The position numbers were made by a program, and so were the translations under genes. From Gracilimonas halophila (GTDB lineage: Bacteria > Bacteroidota > Rhodothermia > Balneolales > Balneolaceae), in contig NZ_JBHULI010000024.1 in assembly GCF_042684365.1 (NCBI RefSeq), forward strand, positions 682,001 through 746,000: a stretch of 64,000 nucleotides of DNA, given 5' to 3'. The notes under the pieces were generated by a model. That model was not told where the DNA came from. It worked only from the letters and a program-made list of their open reading frames with translations, and did no database searches. This document shows positions 53,005-62,271 of the stretch, in pieces. Every line of letters starts with the position of its first letter. Position 1 is the stretch's first letter.

Positions 53005-54129
53005 TCAAAGCTCTTTTGAGTACATCCGGTAGGTTTTGTCGAGCCTGCCTCCTATACGTTCTGCTACCCGAATCATTTCAGTATTCGTCTCTAAGATCCA
53101 ACTCATTTCAGAAGTTGTTTTATTACCGCTTTCTATTCCATTGTTTATGGATCTTAAATGCAGTAATGCATCAATGCCTTTACCCTGATATTCCGGAAGA
53201 ACCCCCATAAGAGCTGTTCTGAGCTCATTCAGTTTGCGTTTTTTCCAAAGCAGTTTAAATATTCCAAATGGAAATAGCCGTCCATTCATAGATTTCAGGA
53301 TCTTATTGATATTGGGAATTCCAATTGAAAATGCCACAGGCTCGCCTTCAATCTCGGCAACATGTGCGTAGTCTGTATCAATAATTAGTTTAAGATCTTT
53401 TCCAAGGGCTGTAATTTCCTCTTCACTAAGAGGAATAAATCCCCAATTATTCTTCCAGGTGGCATTGAAAATTCGCTGAACCATCTTGATCTCTTGGTCC
53501 ATCTTTTTAAGATTCACCGGTCTTATATCTACGTTGGGAAGACGATGCTTTACAACTTTTTCTGAGCGCCTCATTCTGTCAACAGATACCGTCTCTGTAT
53601 CTATAAGATAAGCAAACAGGTCCATGGCCTTTTCAAAGCCGGCGTTTTTTATAAGTTCATCATAGTAAGGGAGGTTATATGGCATCATCACATAGGGATC
53701 CTTATCAAAGCCATCTATCAAAACACCGATGGTGTCCATCATGCCTGGATTTGCCGGACCCATTACCTTATTCCTTCCCCTGTCACGCAACCAATCTGAT
53801 GCTACCCGAAATAATAAGTTGGCAGTATGCTGATCATCAATACACTCAAAAAAACCAAAATGACCCATTTTGGTACTATGGTAATCATTATACCTGTGAT
53901 CAATTATGGCAGCAATTCTGCCTACGTCCTTTCCATCTTTTTCTGCCAAAAACAGTGCGATCTCTGCGTTGTTGAAAAAAGGATTCTTTTCAGTGTTGAT
54001 TAGCTTTTTCTGATCTATACGAAGGGGTGGTACCCAATGCTTTTCATTTTTATAGAAAGGATATATGAAATTTATAAATCTCTTCTTTTCATCATCGCTA
54101 GAAACGAAGGTGACCCCGGAACTATTCAT
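53005..54129 (-). CDS. GNAT-type acyltransferase, candidate bacterial ceramide synthase
   Basis: A 374-residue protein with N-terminal and C-terminal GNAT-like halves. Key blocks are 'NPFFNNAEIALFLAEKDGKDVGRIAAIIDHRYNDYHSTKMGHFGFFECIDD' (about 47-96), 'VMGPANPGMMDTIGVLIDGFDKDPYVMMPYNLPYY' and the late CoA-site-like 'MGVLPEYQGKGIDALLHL'. This type of protein is commonly coded beside serine palmitoyltransferase, and in Caulobacter a GNAT-like protein has been shown to N-acylate the sphingoid base. Here it follows SPT by 15 bases on the same strand, so a ceramide synthase role is likely but inferred. It has no membrane helix. Confidence 0.72.
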   Translation of the reverse strand: MNSSGVTFVSSDDEKKRFINFIYPFYKNEKHWVPPLRIDQKKLINTEKNPFFNNAEIALFLAEKDGKDVGRIAAIIDHRYNDYHSTKMGHFGFFECIDDQHTANLLFRVASDWLRDRGRNKVMGPANPGMMDTIGVLIDGFDKDPYVMMPYNLPYYDELIKNAGFEKAMDLFAYLIDTETVSVDRMRRSEKVVKHRLPNVDIRPVNLKKMDQEIKMVQRIFNATWKNNWGFIPLSEEEITALGKDLKLIIDTDYAHVAEIEGEPVAFSIGIPNINKILKSMNGRLFPFGIFKLLWKKRKLNELRTALMGVLPEYQGKGIDALLHLRSINNGIESGNKTTSEMSWILETNTEMIRVAERIGGRLDKTYRMYSKEL

Positions 54130-54144
54130 ATAGCCTTTTGATAT

Positions 54145-55386
54145 TTATTCTGAGATGTTGGAGTGGCCGTTTCTGTCAATAATACCATGCTTTAAACCAA
54201 CCTTACGAAATCCTTCAAGGATCTGATCCAGGTGTTCATCGGTGTGGCTTGCCATATAGCTGGTTCTCAATAGTGATTGTCCCTGAGGTACAGCCGGAGG
54301 AACCACAGCATTGGTATAAACCCCTTCTTCAAAGAGATCTTTCCAGAATTTAAAGCAATCCATCATCTCTCCGATAACTACCGGGATGATCGGGCTCTGG
54401 CTACTCCATACGTTAAAACCTAATCCACGAAGTTCTTTGCGCATGTAATTAGCAATTTCTTCCAAACGCTCAAGTCTCCATGGTTCTTCCTGTAAAATTT
54501 CAAGCGCTTTAAGAACAGTCGCAACATTAGCGGGAGGCATAGATGCACTAAAAATATGAGCAGGAGACTTGTGACGAATATATTCAATTACAGGTCGGTC
54601 ACCCACTAAAAAACCACCCAATGAAGCAAATGACTTTGAAAAGGTCCCACTAATCAAATCCACTTCATCTGTGAGATCAAATACTGAAGCAGAACCGCGA
54701 CCGCCTTTTCCAATAACTCCAACAGCATGAGCATCATCCAGATAAAGCCGGGCGTTAAACTCTTTCGCCAGCTTCACTAATTCCGGTACTTTAGCCAGTG
54801 TCCCGGACATAGAGAAAACGCCATCTGTTACAATGATCTTTCCGGCATCAGGATCAGCTCGTTCCAGTAATTTTCTCAAGTGATCCATATCATTGTGTTG
54901 ATACCGGACTGTCTTTGCATTTGCAGCAAGTGTTCCCATCACAATACATGCATGGTTATCCTTATCAGAGAAAATAATATCCTTACGGTCAGCTATGGTC
55001 TGTATAGCACCTTCATTGGTTTGATATCCGGTGCTAAATAGTACACACCCTTCTTTACCCATGAAGTCTGCGAGTTTCTCTTCCAACTCAAGGTGGCTAT
55101 CAAGTGTACCATTAAGATACCTGGAACCGGTACAACCCGTTCCATATTTGGTAAGAGCCTCTTGTGCCGCTTTAATGGTACGCTGATCGTTGGTGAGCCC
55201 CAGATAATTATTGGAGCCTGCCATGATCACTTTTCTTCCTTCGATTTCTACAACAGTACCGTCTGTAGCTTCAAGTGGTTTGAAATAGGGATAGAGCCCC
55301 ATTTCTTTAACTTCATCGGCCTTCGTAAAATTAAAGGCTTTGGAAAAAATATCTGATTTTGTGGCGCTGGATTTTTGATCGGCCAT
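54145..55386 (-). CDS. spt: Serine palmitoyltransferase (alpha-oxoamine synthase family)
   Basis: PLP enzyme that joins serine and an acyl-CoA to give 3-ketosphinganine. The 413 residues show the family fold: 'GSNNYLGLTNDQRTIKAAQEALTKYGTGCTGSRYLNGTLDSHLELEEKLADFMGKE' (about 58-112), His145 stacking on PLP in DNHACI, 'YLDDAHAVGVIGKGGRG' (Asp217/218, His220), and the PLP lysine in SGTFSKSFASLGG (Lys251). The 'MGLYPYFKPLEATDGTVVEIEGRKVIMAGSNNYLGL' N-terminal part is like bacterial SPT rather than BioF or Kbl, which also belong to the family. The adjacent GNAT, glycosyltransferases and SDR favour a sphingolipid role. Its promoter lies in the 199 bases upstream. Confidence 0.85.
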   Translation of the reverse strand: MADQKSSATKSDIFSKAFNFTKADEVKEMGLYPYFKPLEATDGTVVEIEGRKVIMAGSNNYLGLTNDQRTIKAAQEALTKYGTGCTGSRYLNGTLDSHLELEEKLADFMGKEGCVLFSTGYQTNEGAIQTIADRKDIIFSDKDNHACIVMGTLAANAKTVRYQHNDMDHLRKLLERADPDAGKIIVTDGVFSMSGTLAKVPELVKLAKEFNARLYLDDAHAVGVIGKGGRGSASVFDLTDEVDLISGTFSKSFASLGGFLVGDRPVIEYIRHKSPAHIFSASMPPANVATVLKALEILQEEPWRLERLEEIANYMRKELRGLGFNVWSSQSPIIPVVIGEMMDCFKFWKDLFEEGVYTNAVVPPAVPQGQSLLRTSYMASHTDEHLDQILEGFRKVGLKHGIIDRNGHSNISE

Positions 55387-55510
55387 TCGCTAATTCCTTA
55401 ACAAAGATTCTAGATAAATATCAAAATTAAGCCGGTATTAAATCTCAATCAAATTTTAGAAAAGATACTGTTAACTACCGGCTGCTGACATAGGTTTAAA
55501 ATTATCGTGT

Positions 55511-55564
55511 AAAAGATAAGAAAATTATTGGTCTGCTACTGAATTACATCTCAATTTTCTTATC
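55511..55564 (-). terminator. Hairpin between glycosyltransferase and SPT genes
   Basis: GATAAGAAAATT (55515-55526) and AATTTTCTTATC (55553-55564) are perfect 12-base inverse complements with a 26-base loop. On the minus strand the second arm is followed by four T. It is 21 bases after the stop of the glycosyltransferase gene, so a terminator is the simplest reading; the long AT-rich stem is unusual. It would separate the glycosyltransferases from SPT. Confidence 0.55.
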
Positions 55565-55585
55565 CATGTACTTTTAGTAAATATT

Positions 55586-56761
55586 TTATACAGAACTTCG
55601 GTCCTTATCCAATAATTCCTGATATCTTTTAAATAACAACTCAAAGTGTCCTCGCATGGTTACGATATCTTTTTCTGCCGCCAATTTTGTGGCTTCGACC
55701 AATTTTTTTCTGTCTTTTTGAATTAAGCTGAGGAGGTTTTCAGTGAAAGAGCTTGCATTCCCAGTTTCATAGGTCTCACCAATATCAGGATTTGAGATAT
55801 CAGCGGCCCCTCCTCTTCTGGGTACTAAAACCGGCAGCCCACTGCACACAGCTTCAGCGACGACAATACCATAGGTTTCTGCAGCAGAACCATGAACAAA
55901 ATAATCTGAGGATGCTAAAATATCTGCCAGCTGATCCCGATTATCGGTAAACCCCATCACCTTGACATGATCAGAAGTACTTGCTTTTCGGTTCACATAT
56001 GCGCGGATCGGTCCATCGCCAAATATCATAAGTGCCATTGGCGCCTTTTTTGATGCCGCTTTGAAACCGTCGATAATGGTACCTAATCTCTTTTCCGGAT
56101 GATGCCTGCTGATAGCTATCATCAAATGGGCTGTTTCGGGAAGTCCAAAGTCAGCCAGTAATTTCGTTCTTAATTTTTCATCTCTTCTTTGGGGTGAGAA
56201 GAAATCCTTATCAATCCCGAATGGAACAGGAATTGGATTATGGACCCCATAGTTGTCAATTCGATCAGCTAGCCACTCCCCACTCACCACCGTAGCATCA
56301 AAACGATTGCTTAGATTTTGAAGATATTTCCAGTAAAAGCCAAAGAACTTATCAACCCGATCAAATCCAAAGGTGCTCCCAAAAAATGTATGTGGATAGG
56401 CTGCAACGGGGTCTTGATGAAATATAAATGTTTTCACAGCATCCCCCTTCCAGCGACCTGCAAACCAACCTCCCGTCCACGGCGAAGACCCCTCTACAAT
56501 ATCGGGTTGCTCCTGATCCAGGATCTTATGAACAGCTTTCTCTCTCCATAAGATATAATACCGCCAATCGACCGGGAGTCTTGGGCCTTTCACCCATATT
56601 ACACGTCCGCCATGCCTCTCTTCTTCTCCCCAATCCTTTCCGGGTGCTACAATCACCACTTCATGCCCCAATTCGGAGCCAAATTTCAGCTTTTGGTTGA
56701 TGTAGGTTTTAACTCCACCACCCTGGTCTGTATAAAATTCTGCTACGTCAACGATCTTCAT
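55586..56761 (-). CDS. GT4 glycosyltransferase
   Basis: A 391-residue retaining glycosyltransferase with two Rossmann domains (GT-B fold). 'MKIVDVAEFYTDQGGGVKTYINQKLKFGSELGHEVVIVAPG' is the acceptor-domain start with the Gly-rich loop; the donor-domain holds 'AISRHHPEKRLGTIIDGFKAA', 'MALMIFGDGPIRAYV', 'VKVMGFTDNRDQLADILASSDYFVHGSAAETYGIVVAEAVCSGLPVLVPRRGG' with the E..G...EA motif. The donor sugar is unknown. It starts 18 bases after the next gene upstream, also a GT4. Near SPT and a candidate ceramide synthase, glycosylation of a sphingolipid is plausible; a different glycolipid or polysaccharide is possible. Confidence 0.88.
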   Translation of the reverse strand: MKIVDVAEFYTDQGGGVKTYINQKLKFGSELGHEVVIVAPGKDWGEEERHGGRVIWVKGPRLPVDWRYYILWREKAVHKILDQEQPDIVEGSSPWTGGWFAGRWKGDAVKTFIFHQDPVAAYPHTFFGSTFGFDRVDKFFGFYWKYLQNLSNRFDATVVSGEWLADRIDNYGVHNPIPVPFGIDKDFFSPQRRDEKLRTKLLADFGLPETAHLMIAISRHHPEKRLGTIIDGFKAASKKAPMALMIFGDGPIRAYVNRKASTSDHVKVMGFTDNRDQLADILASSDYFVHGSAAETYGIVVAEAVCSGLPVLVPRRGGAADISNPDIGETYETGNASSFTENLLSLIQKDRKKLVEATKLAAEKDIVTMRGHFELLFKRYQELLDKDRSSV

Positions 56762-56779
56762 CTACTAAATACTGTCTTT

Positions 56780-57940
56780 TTAAAAATAATTTCTGGGTGC
56801 TGGCTCACTCAACGCTTCTTTATAATTATCAACGAGACGACTATTAATTTCATCCCATTCATAGCTCAAAGCTTTATTGCGAGAGGCTTTTCTCATCTTA
56901 TCCCGAAGCTCTTTATCAGAAACTATCAGGGAAAGTTTTTTCGCAAAGTCACCTTTATTTTCAGATTCAGCAAGGCATCCATTAATACCATGCTCAACAA
57001 GTGATTTACTTCCGGTAGCATCTGCAACCAAACATGGCAAGCCACTGCTCATGGCTTCCAAAGTTACATTTCCGAAGGTTTCAGTGTGTGAGGGGAAAAG
57101 GAAAATATCACTGCTTGCATAAGCTTTGGCAAGATCTTCACCCTCCAGGAATCCGGTAAATGTTGCCTCCGGCATCAGTTTTTGCAATTCTTCTTTAGCA
57201 GGGCCATCTCCCACTACTAATGCTTTTACATGTTTATTAGTAGCTGCCATTTGTTGAACGCTATACCTAAAGGTATCCAACTCTTTTTCCCACACTAGCC
57301 GCGATACAAAGGTAACCACAATGTCATCTTCAGAGAACCCCAGAGAATTACGCCACGACTCATCTCTTTTTTCCGGGGAGAATAAATTCGTATTCACCCC
57401 CCGCGCCCAGATCCTCATATCCGTATCAAAACCCTCAGGGATCAGCTCCTCGATCATAGACCTTGAGGGCACATACACGTGCGTGCATGAGTTGTAAAAC
57501 CAGCTTAAATATCTCCAGGCAATGAATTCAATGGGGGTGAGCCCGTAATATTTAAAGTAACTGGTGAAATGGGTGTGATAGGATCCTACCACCTGAACAT
57601 TATTTTTCTGTGCCCATTTCAATGCTCTTAAACCACCAAGATCCGGAGTTGCTATATGAATGAGCGTTGGACTGAACGCTTCCAATTCTTTTTCAGCCTG
57701 AACAGACATTCCGGTTGTAACTCTGTATTCCCCCCGACCTGAGACGGGCATTCTCATGGAGGGTAGCGTGACTAATCTTCCGTTGTGTTCCAGTTCCGGC
57801 TCCTCGATGGTAGGCCCAAATACCAATACAGGTATATCCTGCTCCTCCAAAAACTTTACCAACCGATTTAAAGTGAGGGAAACACCATCTTTAATGTGAT
57901 TATAATTACCTGTAAAAAGGGCGACTCGTAATTCTTTCAT
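56780..57940 (-). CDS. GT4 glycosyltransferase, SqdX/MgtA-like
   Basis: Second GT-B glycosyltransferase, 386 residues. It opens 'LRVALFTGNYNHIKDGVSLTLNRLVKFLEEQDIPVLVFGPT', and has 'HIATPDLGGLRALKWAQKNNVQVVGSYHTHFTSYFKYYG' and the donor-site 'GDGPAKEELQKLMPEATFTGFLEGEDLAKAYASSDIFLFPSHTETFGNVTLEAMSSGLPCLVAD' with E...FG....EA. This pattern is like lipid glycosyltransferases such as SqdX or mannosyl/glucosyl-lipid enzymes. It precedes the other GT4 in one transcript, so the two might add successive sugars. It faces the divergent SDR gene across 103 bases. Confidence 0.88.
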   Translation of the reverse strand: MKELRVALFTGNYNHIKDGVSLTLNRLVKFLEEQDIPVLVFGPTIEEPELEHNGRLVTLPSMRMPVSGRGEYRVTTGMSVQAEKELEAFSPTLIHIATPDLGGLRALKWAQKNNVQVVGSYHTHFTSYFKYYGLTPIEFIAWRYLSWFYNSCTHVYVPSRSMIEELIPEGFDTDMRIWARGVNTNLFSPEKRDESWRNSLGFSEDDIVVTFVSRLVWEKELDTFRYSVQQMAATNKHVKALVVGDGPAKEELQKLMPEATFTGFLEGEDLAKAYASSDIFLFPSHTETFGNVTLEAMSSGLPCLVADATGSKSLVEHGINGCLAESENKGDFAKKLSLIVSDKELRDKMRKASRNKALSYEWDEINSRLVDNYKEALSEPAPRNYF

Positions 57941-58043
57941 AAATATTTAAAAGCAGACGGCATATTTGTATCTTAGGAGCCCTGCGATGATTCTTACAAT
58001 TATATCTATTCAGTCCAAATAATCTTTAAATATAAGGAAATTA

Positions 58044-59018
58044 ATGAAAGCCTTTGTAACCGGAGGAACAGGTTTTATTGGGAGTCACTTAGTAGAAGCT
58101 ATCATCAATTCACCCGAATACAGTGAGGTGCAATGTTTGGTTAGAAGTGAACCAAAATGGCTTTCCGGATTATCGTTCAAAACTATTAAGGGAGACCTCA
58201 ACGACCTCAAAGCATTAGGAAAGGGTTTGGAAGGAGTTGATGTACTTTTCCATGTAGCCGCTATTGTCAAAGCTCCTTCAAAAAAAGAGTTTACTCTAGC
58301 AAATGTGGATGCTACCGAAAACCTCGTTCGTCTTGCTCAGAAGAAAGGTGTTAACAATATTGTTATTCTATCGTCTTTGGCGGCAGCAGGACCAAGTAAC
58401 GGCTCACCAAAAAAAGAAGATGAACCCATGGAGCCTGTGAGTATGTACGGGAAATCAAAAATGGAGATGGAAGCAAGAGTCAGAACTGCAGCATCTAAAA
58501 ATGACAGCATAAAGATCATACGCCCCCCTGCAGTGTATGGGCCAAGAGAAGACCAGATCTATTCTTTTTTTAAATCCTGTACCAGAGGTATTTGCCCAAT
58601 TGTAGGAGATGGGAACAATCCGAGAGTATCTATGGTCTATGTAAGTGATCTCGTTGATGGAATATTACTGGCCGCCAACAAAAAAGACACCGGAGTTTAT
58701 ACGTACTATATTTCTGGTGAGGGCACACATTCCTGGAATGAGATCAAGGGAATTACCTCCAGAGTATTGGGTAAAAAATTGATCCCGCTTAAAATAAAAC
58801 CGAGTATCGTCAAAAAAGTAGCCGGTATTATTGAAAATGTTGCGACATTATTTGGAGTATATCCCGTTGTAAACAAGGAAAAAGCTAATGAACTAATTTT
58901 GGAATGGACTTGCACCTCCGAAAAAGCTGAAAAAGAATTAGATTACCGTCCGAAAGTATCTTTGGCCGAAGGTATTTCAAGAACGATCCATTGGTATAAA
59001 ATGCATAATTGGTTATAG
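58044..59018 (+). CDS. NAD(P)-dependent epimerase/dehydratase-type SDR, candidate ceramide reductase
   Basis: An extended short-chain dehydrogenase of 324 residues. The cofactor loop is TGGTGFIGSHLVE (about 6-18), followed by 'GVDVLFHVAAIV' (about 69-80), Ser in 'VILSSLAAAG', and catalytic Tyr/Lys in MYGKSK (YxxxK about 140-144). The C-terminal part is smaller and helix-rich. In bacterial sphingolipid pathways an SDR of this type (CerR) reduces the keto group of the N-acylated base, and its position beside SPT, GNAT and glycosyltransferases makes that role a fair inference. A sugar epimerase or sterol-like dehydrogenase is the alternative. It is one base ahead of the propeller protein gene. 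Confidence 0.8.
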   Translation: MKAFVTGGTGFIGSHLVEAIINSPEYSEVQCLVRSEPKWLSGLSFKTIKGDLNDLKALGKGLEGVDVLFHVAAIVKAPSKKEFTLANVDATENLVRLAQKKGVNNIVILSSLAAAGPSNGSPKKEDEPMEPVSMYGKSKMEMEARVRTAASKNDSIKIIRPPAVYGPREDQIYSFFKSCTRGICPIVGDGNNPRVSMVYVSDLVDGILLAANKKDTGVYTYYISGEGTHSWNEIKGITSRVLGKKLIPLKIKPSIVKKVAGIIENVATLFGVYPVVNKEKANELILEWTCTSEKAEKELDYRPKVSLAEGISRTIHWYKMHNWL

Positions 59019-59019
59019 T

Positions 59020-60561
59020 ATGATTAATATGACTGCTAAGATCACGCTCTTTTTAATCTCCTTCTTTCTATTTGAGTTCAGTATTCATGCTCAGGAAAGA
59101 ATCATTCAGGATTATAGCCGCCTCATGGAGATCCCTGACGTTGTGGCAATGGAAAGTTCCCCCACTCATCTATATATCCTATCGGATCAAGAAGGTATGG
59201 CTGTTTTTCGCGCCTACCCCGATTCACTGCAATGGCTTTACACATCTTCCGGCATGCAACGCCGTGGTAATAAGATCATGAGTGATATTCGTTTTGCTTA
59301 TTTATTTGGCGATTCAAACCGCTTGACTGTGCTTGAACCTACTTCACCACTCGGTGTCTATTCCTCAACCTATCTTCCCGATTCTCCCAAAGCAGCAGCT
59401 CGAATTAATAACAGTTTATATATTGCTTTGGGTGAACGCGGACTTGGGATGGTTTCACTTGATACTCCTGAGACCGTTGACACTGATCCGGTTTTTGTAG
59501 CTGTAGATGAAATTTCAGGGGCATCTGTATATGATATTCGTTCTACAGAATTCAGCAATCAGCTTTTCGTACTTACGGACGAACCCTCTCTGCTTATTTT
59601 TGATCAGGAGGATTCGACTTTATCATTGTCACGCGAGATCGATCTCCGAACTTCACTTTCCCATATTTTTATTGATGAAGATGAGGTTTGGGGAAGTACT
59701 CCAAATGGAGAGATCTTTGAAATACGATCAACCGGTACCGGGAAACGTATTGGTGTTACCAATGAAGAAGTTCAAAATATTGTCAGGTGGAATGGCCGCA
59801 TTTTTGCCAGAACAAGTTCCGGCCGGGTTTGGGCAACTGATAGTAACGGGTCTTTAGGCATCTGGAAGAATGACCGGAATGCAGGCAACTTTATAGCTAA
59901 CAGTACTCATAAACTATGGATCTCGGAAAATAATAACATCTCTACTGCTCTTCTGAGAGTCGATTCTTTGAATACAGATCAGGTCACAGCTGCTGATTTC
60001 AAGATCAAAGAGATACCAAACCAGATCATTACCTACCCCAGCCCATTGATATTGAGTCTTGAGATGGTAGCAAATTATCCGTCTGATGAAGTTGAGTTTT
60101 CCTACAGATCCAATGTTGACAATGCAAAGATCAGAAAACAAGGATTTTACTGGCAGCCTAATGTAAATCAGGTCGGCAATCACTGGTTCAATATTGTAGC
60201 CACCAATGCTGAAGGGGAATCTGACAGTACCCGATTTGTGGTGGATGTTCGATCCTTTAATTCACCACCTCGATTCAGTCCCGTACGCTCAGCAAGTATT
60301 GCAGTGAATGAAGAATATGAGGTTCAGTTTTCAGCTACTGACCCTGACAGTCCACGTAACTCACTGGTCAGATATATCGGAGTTGATATGCCAGACGGAG
60401 CTTCCATCAATGAGAAAACAGGAGAATTTACCTGGACTCCAACTGAACGACAGGTTGGGGAGACCACTTTTAAGATCATAGCAACCGACAGGCTTGGTGC
60501 CGCTTCCTCCATTGATGTAACTCTTAAAGTTTTAGACATTGCCCGTGACAGTGAAGAATAA
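59020..60561 (+). CDS. Exported beta-propeller protein with two Ig-like/cadherin-like domains
   Basis: A 513-residue secreted protein of unknown function. A signal peptide (about 1-24) is followed by a strand-rich propeller-like part (about 30-315) with short repeats such as 'VVAMESSPTHLYILSDQEGMAVF', 'ARINNSLYIALGERGLGMVSL' and 'LFVLTDEPSLLIFD'. Two Ig-like domains of the cadherin/putative-Ig type come next: about 325-410 and about 415-505 ('FSATDPDSP...YIGVDMPDGASINEKTGEFTWTPTERQVGETTFKIIATDRLGA'), the latter a classic 'P.G..in..tG..tW.Pt..q.G' unit. No T9SS sorting domain is visible at the C-terminus. It is co-directional with the SDR upstream and mutY downstream at short distance. Confidence 0.75.
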   Translation: MINMTAKITLFLISFFLFEFSIHAQERIIQDYSRLMEIPDVVAMESSPTHLYILSDQEGMAVFRAYPDSLQWLYTSSGMQRRGNKIMSDIRFAYLFGDSNRLTVLEPTSPLGVYSSTYLPDSPKAAARINNSLYIALGERGLGMVSLDTPETVDTDPVFVAVDEISGASVYDIRSTEFSNQLFVLTDEPSLLIFDQEDSTLSLSREIDLRTSLSHIFIDEDEVWGSTPNGEIFEIRSTGTGKRIGVTNEEVQNIVRWNGRIFARTSSGRVWATDSNGSLGIWKNDRNAGNFIANSTHKLWISENNNISTALLRVDSLNTDQVTAADFKIKEIPNQIITYPSPLILSLEMVANYPSDEVEFSYRSNVDNAKIRKQGFYWQPNVNQVGNHWFNIVATNAEGESDSTRFVVDVRSFNSPPRFSPVRSASIAVNEEYEVQFSATDPDSPRNSLVRYIGVDMPDGASINEKTGEFTWTPTERQVGETTFKIIATDRLGAASSIDVTLKVLDIARDSEE

Positions 60562-60588
60562 TATCTATTCTAAATATTAAGACCCATC

Positions 60589-61659
60589 TTGCAAAATTCT
60601 GATTTTTCTTCCCATCTTTTAAAATGGTATCAATATCACAAACGACCAATGCCCTGGCGGGATGAACCCGATCCTTACAAGATCTGGATATCTGAGATCA
60701 TGCTTCAGCAAACAAGGGTTGATCAAGCCACCCCTTACTTCAGAAATTTCATTTCCCTTTTTCCTACTGTTTTTGAATTGGCTAATGCTGATCAACAGCA
60801 GGTATTGAAAGCCTGGGAAGGGCTTGGATATTATAGCAGAGCCCGGAATTTACACGCAGCTGCCAAGATGGTAGTTCAGGAATATGATGGAAAACTGCCG
60901 GAATCCTATACCGAGATCATTAAGCTGAAAGGCATAGGGCCTTATACTGCGGCTGCTGTAACCAGTATCGCTTTCAACAAACCCAATGCTGTAGTTGACG
61001 GAAATGTGATACGCGTACTCACCCGCTATTTTGGTATTGAGGATGATACCCGAAGCACTAAAACCCGAAACAAAGTTCAGGAATTTGCCAATAAACTTAT
61101 TGACTACGATCGGCCCGGTGATTTCAATCAGGCACTGATGGAGCTTGGTTCTGAAGTCTGCACCCCGTCGAATCCTGATTGTGAAAATTGCCCTATACAG
61201 ACAGGCTGTGTGGCATCAAAAATGGCCAAAACGGATATTATTCCATATAAATCACCAGCCAAGAAAAAACCTCATCACACCATTGGAGTCGGAATCATTG
61301 AAAGCAAAGAGGGGAAGCTATTAATTGCTCTGAGGCCAGAAAATGCTATGTTGGGTGGGCTTTGGGAATTTCCTGGAGGAAAACAGAAAGAGAATGAGCC
61401 TATTCAAGAAACGGTTGAACGTGAGCTCAAGGAAGAACTCGGAGTTGAGGTAAAAGCTTACAAAGAACTGATGAGTTTAAAACATACCTATTCTCACTTT
61501 TCCATTACTATGCATGCATGGTTTTGTACGCTTTTAAGTGGAACACCTAAGCCCAGGGAAAGTCAGGAAGTCCGGTGGGTAACACGTGAGGAACTGGAGC
61601 AATACCCTTTCCCTAAAGCCAATAAAATGCTCACTGAAAAGCTTATAAAAGAACCCTGA
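60589..61659 (+). CDS. mutY: Adenine DNA glycosylase MutY
   Basis: Removes adenine opposite 8-oxoguanine. The 356-residue protein has the helix-hairpin-helix GPD core: 'SEIMLQQTRV' with catalytic Glu36, 'LKGIGPYTAAAV' hairpin (about 113-124) and VDGNV with Asp137. The iron-sulfur loop is complete, C191-x6-C198-x2-C201-x5-C207. A NUDIX-like domain (about 225-356, 'LWEFPGGKQKENEPIQETVERELKEELGV') recognises 8-oxoG. The start is a TTG at 60589, since the first ATG (MPWRDE) would cut off the first helix. It begins 27 bases after the propeller gene and ends exactly at the convergent methyltransferase. Confidence 0.95.
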   Translation: MQNSDFSSHLLKWYQYHKRPMPWRDEPDPYKIWISEIMLQQTRVDQATPYFRNFISLFPTVFELANADQQQVLKAWEGLGYYSRARNLHAAAKMVVQEYDGKLPESYTEIIKLKGIGPYTAAAVTSIAFNKPNAVVDGNVIRVLTRYFGIEDDTRSTKTRNKVQEFANKLIDYDRPGDFNQALMELGSEVCTPSNPDCENCPIQTGCVASKMAKTDIIPYKSPAKKKPHHTIGVGIIESKEGKLLIALRPENAMLGGLWEFPGGKQKENEPIQETVERELKEELGVEVKAYKELMSLKHTYSHFSITMHAWFCTLLSGTPKPRESQEVRWVTREELEQYPFPKANKMLTEKLIKEP

Positions 61660-62271
61660 TCATTTTACGGCAACTCCACAAACATGTGGGATGATAGGCA
61701 CAAATAACGTTCTGCTATTAAATTCCTGGATCTCAACTTTTCTAAAATGTGCATTCTGTATCACTTTTCCGGTGTTGCGGTTAACATTGCAGCCATCAAA
61801 GAACCATTTCCAGGGTTTTTTTACTAAATGTTGAACTTTACATATCCAGGTGTCTCTTTCAGCTTTAACATGTTCCAGGAATACAAACTTTCCCTCTTCT
61901 TTTAGCACTCTTTTGATCTCAAAAATCACTTTTACCTGATTTTCTACAGAGCATAAAACCATGCTTCCAAATACCATATCAACCGATTCATCTTTTAAAT
62001 TCATTGTTCCGGCTCCATAATTATGGATCTCCACTTCTACTCCGTAATATTTTGCCCTTCTTCTCAGCAACTCATTAAACGAACTCTTTGGCTCGATCAC
62101 GATCACTTTTGTGCCGGGTCGTAAATACCTGAAATTGGCGCCGTAACCTGCCCCAATCTCAACTAAAGTATCAGCGTGCCCTTCTAACAACTTTTGCTTC
62201 CGTTCACCATAGTGGGTATGCATATACCTATCCACCATTAAGAAAAACCATTCGTTGATCTTTTGAATCAA
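61660..62271 (-). CDS. Class I SAM-dependent methyltransferase
   Basis: A 203-residue methyltransferase of the UbiE/METTL7-like sort. Motif I is VEIGAGYGANFRYL (about 37-50), motif II 'VIVIEPKS', post-II 'VDMVFGSMVLCSVEN', and motif III 'LKEEGKFVFLEHVKAERDTWICKVQHLVKKPWKWFFDGCNVNRNTGKVI', which is typical of small lipid- or thiol-directed methyltransferases. The terminal 'RTLFVPIIPHVCGVAVK' resembles METTL7. The substrate is unknown. It abuts mutY tail-to-tail without overlap and faces the TIGR02757 gene across 105 bases. Confidence 0.85.
   Translation of the reverse strand: MIQKINEWFFLMVDRYMHTHYGERKQKLLEGHADTLVEIGAGYGANFRYLRPGTKVIVIEPKSSFNELLRRRAKYYGVEVEIHNYGAGTMNLKDESVDMVFGSMVLCSVENQVKVIFEIKRVLKEEGKFVFLEHVKAERDTWICKVQHLVKKPWKWFFDGCNVNRNTGKVIQNAHFRKVEIQEFNSRTLFVPIIPHVCGVAVK

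Noticed and set aside
55465..55545. GCCGGTA and TACCGGC words about 50 bases apart upstream of SPT
   Set aside because: Seven-base arms with a long loop are within chance expectation for this amount of sequence.
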